From Scatosoma sp045652965 (GTDB lineage: Bacteria; Bacillota; Clostridia; Christensenellales; Borkfalkiaceae), in NCBI GenBank assembly GCA_045652965.1, contig JAZOLI010000078.1, positions 1 to 13,138 on the forward strand: a DNA stretch of 13,138 bases. Direction: 5' to 3'. Below the pieces are notes generated by a model. It searched no databases and had not been told where the DNA came from. It saw nothing but the letters and a program-made list of their open reading frames with translations. A program made the position numbers and the translations under genes. This document shows positions 7,382-13,138 of the stretch, one piece after another. How positions within the stretch are numbered: position 1 is the stretch's first letter; each line of letters opens with the position of its first letter.

Positions 7382-7420
7382 GGAAAAACAAAGCAAGATG
7401 CACCGCAGATTCCTTGTTTT

Positions 7421-8143
7421 TTATTTCCTTTTTGCCAATTTTCTAATAGAAGTACGCCGTTCTTCTCCTGCAAACAGACGCACGAGATTTTTTCCATGCG
7501 CCGTCCACGTGAGCACGTTAATTGCAAAAACAATCAAATAGGTAGCCACCATGTACGGATTGACCCCAAAACCAGCATATTTTGAAAGGAAGATATAAAG
7601 CTGTATGATCGAAAATCCCGTCACCCCCAAAAGCGAGCCAAGCGAGCCCCATTCGGTAAAGAAGATAAACGCAACAACAACGGCAAGACAAAGGAGCGCA
7701 AGCAAAATCCACCACGCATTCTCGCAGGCAAGACAAGCCCAAAACAAACCTAACGTAGAAGCAATCCCTTTGCCGCCTTTAAAGCGCATCGTCACAGGAA
7801 AAATATGCCCGATCACGACGAACAACCCGCTAAAATACCGTGCAAAATCGGAAACGAGCATAGCAGTGCCCTCGAACACGTACCCCTGATAGAGCAAGTA
7901 CGCAATCACGGCAGGAACACCACCTTTGAGCGCATCGCAAACAAAAGTGAGCAGCCCCACTTTCAAGCCAAATTCACGGCTCATGTTCATCGTACCGGGG
8001 TTTCCGCTACCAATTTTCGTGATATCCCGATGTTTTTTTCGCGAAATCAAACGCGCAAAATTAAAGCATCCGATCAAATAGCAAAGGATCGCAACGATTA
8101 AAAATTGCCACCAGTTTTGCGAAAGAGAGAAATTTTTCATCAT
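7421..8143 (-). CDS. plsY: Acyl-phosphate:glycerol-3-phosphate acyltransferase PlsY
   Basis: This 240-residue integral membrane enzyme moves an acyl group from acyl-phosphate to glycerol-3-phosphate, the first step of phospholipid synthesis in bacteria that use PlsX/PlsY. The three conserved loops are present: GSGNPGTMNM (45-54), DALKGG (70-75) and GHIFPVTMRFKGGKG (112-126), between several hydrophobic helices. It is slightly longer than usual, with a basic C-terminal tail (RRTSIRKLAKRK). Start choice: a TTG at 8146 and ATGs at 8143 and 8140 are all in frame. I take 8143, which overlaps the der TGA by one base and has AAGGA nine bases upstream; 8140 is almost as good. gpsA, a frequent neighbour in related genomes, is absent here. 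Confidence 0.93.
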   Translation of the reverse strand: MMKNFSLSQNWWQFLIVAILCYLIGCFNFARLISRKKHRDITKIGSGNPGTMNMSREFGLKVGLLTFVCDALKGGVPAVIAYLLYQGYVFEGTAMLVSDFARYFSGLFVVIGHIFPVTMRFKGGKGIASTLGLFWACLACENAWWILLALLCLAVVVAFIFFTEWGSLGSLLGVTGFSIIQLYIFLSKYAGFGVNPYMVATYLIVFAINVLTWTAHGKNLVRLFAGEERRTSIRKLAKRK

Positions 8144-9456
8144 CAATCCTCGTCCTTTTTCTCACGCACTACGATTTTGATAGGCGTACCGCTAAAATCG
8201 TAAGCGCGGCGAATGGTATTTTCCAAATACCGTTCATAAGAGAAATGGAGCAAATTTTCGTCGTTTACAAAAAGGGCGAACGTGGGCGGACAAACATTCA
8301 CTTGCGAAGAGAAGAACACACGCATTCTTCTTCCCAAATAGGAAGGCGGTTCTTGCAAACGCACGGCATCGCCGATCAAATCGTTGAGCTCACCCGTAGG
8401 CACGCGGAAAGACGCATGCGCATACACTTCGTCGGCTGCGGCAAGCAATTTTTCCACGCGTTGCCCCGTTTTTGCGGAAATGTAAACGGATTTATAATAG
8501 CTCATAAATTTGAGATCTTCTTGCAATTTTTCCTCAAATTTATTCACAGTGTGGGTATCTTTTTCAATCAAATCCCACTTGTTCATCACGATCACGGACG
8601 GCTTGCCCTGCTCGTGCACGTAGCCGATAATCTTCACGTCTTGCTCCGTCAACCCTTCGGCGCTATCAACCACCAAAAGGCAAACGTCGCTTCTTCTCAC
8701 GGCGTCGAACGCACGCATATTGCTATAATATTCCACGTCGTCATCGACGTTCTTTTTCTTTCGAATCCCCGCCGTATCAATGATGGTATACGCCTTTTCG
8801 CCGCGGTAAAACAAGGTATCGATCGCATCGCGCGTCGTTCCTGCCATGGGGGTGACGATGCTTCTCTCGTTGCCAAGAATTTTATTCACCAAGCTCGATT
8901 TTCCCGCGTTAGGTTTCCCCACCACGGCAATTTTAAGCGACGGCACGGGCGCTTCCGATCCATCGGGGAAATATTTAATCGCTTCGTCGAGCACGTCGCC
9001 AATGCCTTGCGAATGTTCAGCAGAAACGGCAAACGGCTCGCCAAGCCCCAACGAATAAAATTCAAACACCTTGTCAGGCGCATAATCGTCAATTTTATTC
9101 ACGACCAAAATGACGGGCTTTTTGCTACGGCGCAAAATATCCGCCACGTCATAATCGGAGGGGTGTAAACCATCCCTGCCGTCGGTAAAGAACAAAATTA
9201 CGTCGGCTGTTTCAATCGCCACGTCCGCTTGTTTTGCGATTTCGCGCCACATCACGTCTTCGCTTTTCAGTTCAAGCCCACCCGTATCAACAACGGTGAA
9301 ATGCTTATCTCGCCACGTCGCATCCGCATAAAGCCGATCGCGCGTGACACCAGGTCTATCTTCGGTGATCGAAACTTTGCGCCCCACCACCTTGTTAAAA
9401 AACGTACTTTTCCCAACGTTGGGTCTACCCACCAACGCGATTAAAGGATTTGCCAT
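8143..9456 (-). CDS. der: Ribosome-associated GTPase Der (EngA)
   Basis: This 437-residue protein has two tandem GTPase domains and a C-terminal KH-like domain, the unique layout of Der, which is needed for 50S subunit assembly. G domain 1: G1 GRPNVGKS (10-17), G3 DTGG (57-60), G4 NKID (120-123). G domain 2: G1 GKPNAGKS (180-187), G3 DTAG (227-230), G4 NKWD (292-295). The KH-like domain spans about 350-432. All motifs are intact. The ATG at 9456 is preceded by AAAGGAG with six bases between. It lies 16 bases downstream of the DUF512 gene and abuts plsY. Confidence 0.97.
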   Translation of the reverse strand: MANPLIALVGRPNVGKSTFFNKVVGRKVSITEDRPGVTRDRLYADATWRDKHFTVVDTGGLELKSEDVMWREIAKQADVAIETADVILFFTDGRDGLHPSDYDVADILRRSKKPVILVVNKIDDYAPDKVFEFYSLGLGEPFAVSAEHSQGIGDVLDEAIKYFPDGSEAPVPSLKIAVVGKPNAGKSSLVNKILGNERSIVTPMAGTTRDAIDTLFYRGEKAYTIIDTAGIRKKKNVDDDVEYYSNMRAFDAVRRSDVCLLVVDSAEGLTEQDVKIIGYVHEQGKPSVIVMNKWDLIEKDTHTVNKFEEKLQEDLKFMSYYKSVYISAKTGQRVEKLLAAADEVYAHASFRVPTGELNDLIGDAVRLQEPPSYLGRRMRVFFSSQVNVCPPTFALFVNDENLLHFSYERYLENTIRRAYDFSGTPIKIVVREKKDED

Positions 9457-9472
9457 ATCCCACTCCTTTGCT

Positions 9473-10774
9473 CTATATTTCGCTTCTCAGCAAGCGCACG
9501 AGCCCTGCGCCGCCACCGCGATTTACGCGTATATTTTTAAAGTGTAATTGTTCTTTCATTTCATCGAGCGTCATACCGCAAAGGAACACGTCTTCAAATT
9601 CTTTGAGCGTATCTTTTGCAAGCAACACTTCGTCAAACTCGCCTTTTTGCGCGCGATATTTTTCAATCGCCGCCGCAATATCTTTGCCTGTAAGCAACCC
9701 CGTGCACGTCACGGTATGTCCAAAAAAATCGTTTTCAACAGGCAAAAGTTCCGCCTGCAACCCCACAATTTCACGATTACACTCTTCCACGAGCGATTTT
9801 AGCGTTTTTTCCGCCGACACCCCGCAAACGATCAAAGTCTTTTTAGGTTTTTTCAAAACGCAAGGGGAAAGCTCGGCATACGCTTCGCACAAAAATTTGG
9901 TCGTCATGCCAATCCCGTTTTCAATTTGCGAAAAATCGCCGTAAAATTCACAAGGTTTCAAAGGTCTTTCCGCTTTGACAAAATATTCATCGGCAGGAAG
10001 CAAGAAATTCACGCCAAATTCCGCATTGAGTAAGTCCACGAGATCAAGAAGTTTCTCGCTATATTCCTTATCCACGTCGGGGATATGCGTCAAGCCGTCG
10101 CGATATTTCGTAATCCCCGTCGGCACGCACGCAAGATCTTTCACGGCAGGATAATAAGCAAACAATTCTCTCGCCGTTCTTGCAAGCTCTTCGCCGTCGT
10201 TTTCATTCGGCACGATCACCGCTTGGCAATGCATTTCAATGCCACCCTTTGCAAGCCGCTCAATTTGCTTTCCAATTTTTCCTGCAAATCGATTGCGAAG
10301 AAGCTTGACTCTAAGCTCAGGGTTTGTCGTATGCACGGAGATGTAAAGGGGCGAAAGCTTCAAACGCACGATCCGCTCTAACCCGTCGTCCGAAAGGTTG
10401 GTAAGCGTTACGAAATTTCCGCACGTAAAGCTCATCGCATAATCGTCGTCTTTGACGTATAAACTCTCTCGCATGCCTTTGGGCATTTGATCGACAAAGC
10501 AGAACACGCAACGGTTATGACAGGTGCGAATTTTCTCATTCTTTTCAAAGGTTAAGCCCAAATCTTCCCCTTCTTCCTTTTCAACTTCCACCAGCGTTTG
10601 AGTGCCCGTTCTATGATCTTTCACGAGCATAGAAAAGCCGTCCGTTTCGATATAATATAAATAATCGAGCTCGTCTTCGCAAGGCAAACCGTCGAACGAG
10701 AGTATCTCGTCACCGACTTCAAGCCCAAGCTCTTTTGCTATGGAATTGCGTTTTACTTTTGCTATCTTTAACAT
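9473..10774 (-). CDS. PDZ / radical SAM / DUF512 protein, function unknown
   Basis: This 433-residue protein has three parts. An N-terminal PDZ-like domain (about 1-65) contains SIAKELGLEVGDEILSFDG. A radical-SAM core carries the 4Fe-4S triad C85-x3-C89-x2-C92 (CHNRCVFC). The C-terminal DUF512 region has ENGIGM (285-290) and GHTVTCTGLLTGKDI (352-366). The family is known from Clostridia and Cyanobacteria, often beside der, but I know of no established reaction. Start choice: the frame stays open to a TTG at 10813, but the PDZ homology begins at the ATG at 10774, which overlaps the end of the upstream pseudouridine synthase gene by seven bases. The ribosome binding site is weak (GGGA close to the ATG), which suggests coupled translation. 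Confidence 0.88.
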   Translation of the reverse strand: MLKIAKVKRNSIAKELGLEVGDEILSFDGLPCEDELDYLYYIETDGFSMLVKDHRTGTQTLVEVEKEEGEDLGLTFEKNEKIRTCHNRCVFCFVDQMPKGMRESLYVKDDDYAMSFTCGNFVTLTNLSDDGLERIVRLKLSPLYISVHTTNPELRVKLLRNRFAGKIGKQIERLAKGGIEMHCQAVIVPNENDGEELARTARELFAYYPAVKDLACVPTGITKYRDGLTHIPDVDKEYSEKLLDLVDLLNAEFGVNFLLPADEYFVKAERPLKPCEFYGDFSQIENGIGMTTKFLCEAYAELSPCVLKKPKKTLIVCGVSAEKTLKSLVEECNREIVGLQAELLPVENDFFGHTVTCTGLLTGKDIAAAIEKYRAQKGEFDEVLLAKDTLKEFEDVFLCGMTLDEMKEQLHFKNIRVNRGGGAGLVRLLRSEI

Positions 10775-11718
10775 ATTCCCAAAACGTCCAAACAAACGCC
10801 GAAACGTTTGCAAAGTTTTCTTAAAATTTCTTCAAATTGCGCAGGCAGGGGTGCGTTAAACGTCATTCTCTCCCCGCTTCTCGGATGCGTGAGCTCTAAT
10901 TGCCACGCATGTAAAAGTTGCCCGTCCGCGCTCAATTTTTGTTTTTTATATCCATAAACGGGATCGCCCGCCACGGGATGCCCCATGTGTTTTGCATGCA
11001 CGCGAATTTGGTGCGTTCTCCCCGTTTGCAACATAAATTTACAAAGGGTAAATTCCGTTCCAAAGCGCGCCACCGTTTCAAATTCAGTGATGGCAATCTT
11101 CCCCTTTCCGTCGGGTAAAACCGCCATTTTCAGCCGATCGGTCGGGTGTCTGCCGATATCCGTCACAATCCGTCCGCTCTCTTCTTTCACGTTTCCTTCC
11201 AGAAGGGCAAAATACGTTCTTTTACAAGTTTTTTCCGCAATTTGCTTGGCAAGCGACACGTGCGCCTTGTCGTTTTTTGCCACCACGAGCAAGCCCGTCG
11301 TATCCTTGTCAATTCTATGCACGATCCCAGGTCTTAACACGCCGCCGATTCCACTCAAAGAATCAAGCGCGTATAAAAGTGCGTTCACGAGCGTACCGTC
11401 CACCGCACCGTTCCCGATATGCACCGTCATGCCTTTTGGCTTGTTCACCACGGCAAGATCTTCGTCTTGATAAACGATTTGAACGGGTATGTTTTCCGGT
11501 TTAACGGCATATTCGACGACATCGGGCACGCAAAGCTCCACCGCAACGCCTGCTTTCACGTCCGCTCCCGCTTTCGTTTGCGCCGTGCCCCCCACCGAAA
11601 CGTTGCCCTCTTCAATGAGTTTTTTTAAACGTGAACGAGTAAATTCGTCCGTTTGCTCACTCAAAAACACGTCAAGGCGTTTATAATCGCATTCGGCAAC
11701 GAACAACCTTTTATCCAT
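10768..11718 (-). CDS. rluD: RluA/RluD-family 23S rRNA pseudouridine synthase
   Basis: This 316-residue enzyme isomerises uridines in RNA, probably in the large-subunit rRNA. An N-terminal S4 RNA-binding domain (about 13-62, with RSRLKKLIEEGNVSV) is followed by the catalytic domain with HRIDKDTTGLLV. Asp137 in this segment is the family's nucleophile. RTHQIRVH near residue 235 is the usual RluA motif. The RluD-like label rests on the S4 domain and on adjacency to lspA, which is common in Bacillota (yylB-type genes); the target uridines are not shown by the sequence. The ATG at 11718 overlaps the lspA stop by eight bases, with AAGGAT seven bases upstream. Confidence 0.9.
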   Translation of the reverse strand: MDKRLFVAECDYKRLDVFLSEQTDEFTRSRLKKLIEEGNVSVGGTAQTKAGADVKAGVAVELCVPDVVEYAVKPENIPVQIVYQDEDLAVVNKPKGMTVHIGNGAVDGTLVNALLYALDSLSGIGGVLRPGIVHRIDKDTTGLLVVAKNDKAHVSLAKQIAEKTCKRTYFALLEGNVKEESGRIVTDIGRHPTDRLKMAVLPDGKGKIAITEFETVARFGTEFTLCKFMLQTGRTHQIRVHAKHMGHPVAGDPVYGYKKQKLSADGQLLHAWQLELTHPRSGERMTFNAPLPAQFEEILRKLCKRFGVCLDVLGIC

Positions 11719-12334
11719 TCACTTCATCCTTTGCGCTCGCCTGCGCCTGCTTTTCTTCCTGCGCTTGCGCTAACTTTTTATATTTCCCGACAGGGAACAT
11801 AGCGTCCTTATCGAAAAACAGCAAAGCAAGAACAATCATAACCGCGCCTGCGGAGATAAAGAAATCGGCAAAATTACAAACGGCAAATCCAAATCTGCTC
11901 AAATCCACCATATCGCGCACACCAAAAGGCGTTGTCGCAGGATCCCACACCTGGTAATACACGCGATCGATCAAATTGCCAACGCCCCCTGCCACGATAA
12001 ACACGAGCGCGGTGCGTAAAAAACGGCGGTTTTTATCCATAGCAAAATACCAAACAAACAAACCAATCATCATCAGGGCAGTGGTGGCAATCACGGCAAT
12101 TTTCAAAGCAGGAGAAGCGTCGCCGCCAATCCCGTAAGAAATGCCGCGGTTATACGTAATGCAAAGCCAAAGCCAATTATCCACGATGGCAACCTGACTC
12201 GGCGCGCCCGTTGCGGTGAAATAAACGTCGGCAAAAAGTTTGGTGAGCTGATCGATTAAAATCAAGATAAAAAAGAGCAACAGCCCCCAAAGCGTGGCAT
12301 TTGATTTTTGTTTGTTTTCGTTTTTATTTTTCAT
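11711..12334 (-). CDS. lspA: Lipoprotein signal peptidase LspA
   Basis: This 207-residue membrane aspartyl protease (signal peptidase II) cleaves the signal peptide of diacylglyceryl-prolipoproteins. It has four hydrophobic segments, beginning with WGLLLFFILILIDQLTK, and the conserved GGVGNLIDR (116-124). The catalytic Asps are most likely D141 (in VRDMVD) and D157 (in NFAD). The stretch between LIDR and VRDM is about ten residues longer than in E. coli LspA, and the C-terminus carries an Ala/Gln/Lys-rich tail. Start choice: the frame is open to 12373, but the ATG at 12334 has AAAGGA eight bases upstream and fits the family's length. It overlaps the end of pncB by 11 bases. Confidence 0.93.
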   Translation of the reverse strand: MKNKNENKQKSNATLWGLLLFFILILIDQLTKLFADVYFTATGAPSQVAIVDNWLWLCITYNRGISYGIGGDASPALKIAVIATTALMMIGLFVWYFAMDKNRRFLRTALVFIVAGGVGNLIDRVYYQVWDPATTPFGVRDMVDLSRFGFAVCNFADFFISAGAVMIVLALLFFDKDAMFPVGKYKKLAQAQEEKQAQASAKDEVNG

Positions 12335-13138
12335 CTTTACGTTCCTTTTTCGCGCGATTGCGAATTTCGTCAATCATAGAAATTTTAAGCGCGTGCAATT
12401 TCGCCGAGAGATCCACTTTATAAACCTGCGGCATATCTAAGCGCAAATATTCTTCCCAAAATTTCGCAAGCTCCGCCTTGGAAAACTCCGCCACTTCCGT
12501 AAGTTTGGGAAAATTGTAAACGAGTTCGCCCTTTTCCACGATCTTGTGCAAAAGCGGTTCGGCGTAAAAATTTTCCACTTCGTGTTTTTTCCACGTTTCA
12601 AGCGGGTGAAAAATGGTGAGCGGCTCGCTCTCGTCCACCGTTTCGTCATGCAAGGTAATCAAATCGGCGATCGCCATACCGTTTTCCTTGTCGTATAAGC
12701 GATATAAATTTTTAAACGACGGGTTGGTGATCTTTTCCGTGTTATCCGAAAGCTTAATTTTCGGCGTCATCTTTCCGTCCTTGGAGAACACGGCGGAAAG
12801 CTTATAAACGCCCCCAAGCGCAGGCAAATCTTCGGAAGTGATCAGCTTTGTTCCAACCCCCCACGAGTCAATCTCTGCGCCCTGTTGTAAAAGGGAGCTA
12901 ATCGAACGCTCGTCGAGATCGCCCGAAACGCAAATGATCGCATCGGGAAAGCCCGCTTCGTCCATCATCTTCCGCGCCTTTTTGGACAAATACGCCAAGT
13001 CTCCGCTATCCAACCGAATCCCTTTAGGCTTATTCCCTGCGGCTTTCAGCTCTTTAAACACTTTGTTTGCGTTGGGCACGCCCCTTCTAAGGGTGTCGTA
13101 GTTGTCCCCGTGAAGCAAACAGTTGTCCGGATACGCTG
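12324..13138 (-). CDS. pncB: Nicotinate phosphoribosyltransferase PncB, 5' end outside the window
   Basis: PncB makes nicotinate mononucleotide from nicotinate, PRPP and ATP in NAD salvage. The visible 270 residues are the middle and C-terminal part. They start at AYPDNCLLHGDNYDTL, which is read open through the right window edge, so the apparent start at 13118 (a TTG) is not real. Family marks are RRGVPNA, GIRLDSGDLAYLSK, SGDLDE, WGVGTKLITSEDLPALGGVYKL, and the C-terminal domain ending in a basic tail. The N-terminal segment with the phosphorylated His lies outside. The stop codon is TAA (12326-12324), overlapping lspA. It is the first visible gene of the cluster. Confidence 0.93.
   Translation of the reverse strand, partial: AYPDNCLLHGDNYDTLRRGVPNANKVFKELKAAGNKPKGIRLDSGDLAYLSKKARKMMDEAGFPDAIICVSGDLDERSISSLLQQGAEIDSWGVGTKLITSEDLPALGGVYKLSAVFSKDGKMTPKIKLSDNTEKITNPSFKNLYRLYDKENGMAIADLITLHDETVDESEPLTIFHPLETWKKHEVENFYAEPLLHKIVEKGELVYNFPKLTEVAEFSKAELAKFWEEYLRLDMPQVYKVDLSAKLHALKISMIDEIRNRAKKERKDEK
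12343..12348 (-). promoter_or_regulatory. lspA ribosome binding site
   Basis: AAAGGA on the minus strand sits eight bases before the ATG at 12334 and inside the last codons of pncB. It decides the lspA start in favour of 12334 over the upstream in-frame start at 12373. Confidence 0.7.

Noticed and set aside
8245..9168. 307-codon open frame on the plus strand opposite der
   Set aside because: It is antisense to a gene with all Der motifs intact, is rich in Arg, His and Phe as expected of a shadow frame, and has no family motif.
10775..10813. N-terminal extension of the DUF512 protein from a TTG start
   Set aside because: The PDZ homology starts at the ATG at 10774, and I see no ribosome binding site before the TTG.
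12335..12373. N-terminal extension of LspA
   Set aside because: It would overlap pncB by 50 bases, lacks family support, and the ATG at 12334 has a well-placed AAAGGA.

Overview
The window looks like chromosomal housekeeping DNA from a low-to-mid GC Gram-positive bacterium (Bacillota, most likely a Clostridia-type anaerobe). The reasons are the Firmicutes-style one-piece tmRNA with an encoded CCA, the DUF512 radical-SAM gene next to der and plsY, a TrkA/TrkH potassium system, a fused MacB-type ABC transporter, near-consensus sigma-A promoters and AGGAGG-like ribosome binding sites. I cannot name a genus. I see no insertion sequence, phage gene, CRISPR array or integrase.

Left part (1-4540). 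A monocistronic short-chain dehydrogenase/reductase (minus strand, 66-896) has a perfect consensus promoter (952-980) and a strong terminator (12-56). Divergent from it is the tmRNA gene ssrA (1137-1503), with its own promoter (1062-1090), a readable 11-residue degradation tag (ADRNANYALAA) and a terminator (1530-1551). It is followed by a 947-residue fused ABC ATPase/FtsX-type permease (1631-4474) with its own promoter. This gene converges on trkH, and the two share a 14-bp bidirectional terminator (4495-4528).

Right part (4539-13138). All genes are on the minus strand and tightly packed. In transcription order they are pncB (5' end off the window), lspA, an rluD-type pseudouridine synthase, a PDZ/radical-SAM/DUF512 protein, der, plsY, and then after a 71-base gap trkA and trkH. 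Junctions from pncB to plsY overlap or are separated by at most 16 bases, so this is probably one transcript. It combines NAD salvage (PncB), lipoprotein maturation (LspA), 23S rRNA modification and 50S assembly (RluD-like, Der), phospholipid synthesis (PlsY) and potassium uptake (TrkAH).

No clearly new system is present. The points most worth a second look are: (1) a matched pair of substitutions in the tmRNA D-loop and T-loop that would turn the usual G19-C56 tertiary pair into A-U; (2) the uncharacterised DUF512 radical-SAM protein embedded between two ribosome-maturation genes; (3) an apparently duplicated extracellular module in the ABC permease; (4) a roughly 35-residue insertion between the catalytic Ser and Tyr of the SDR.
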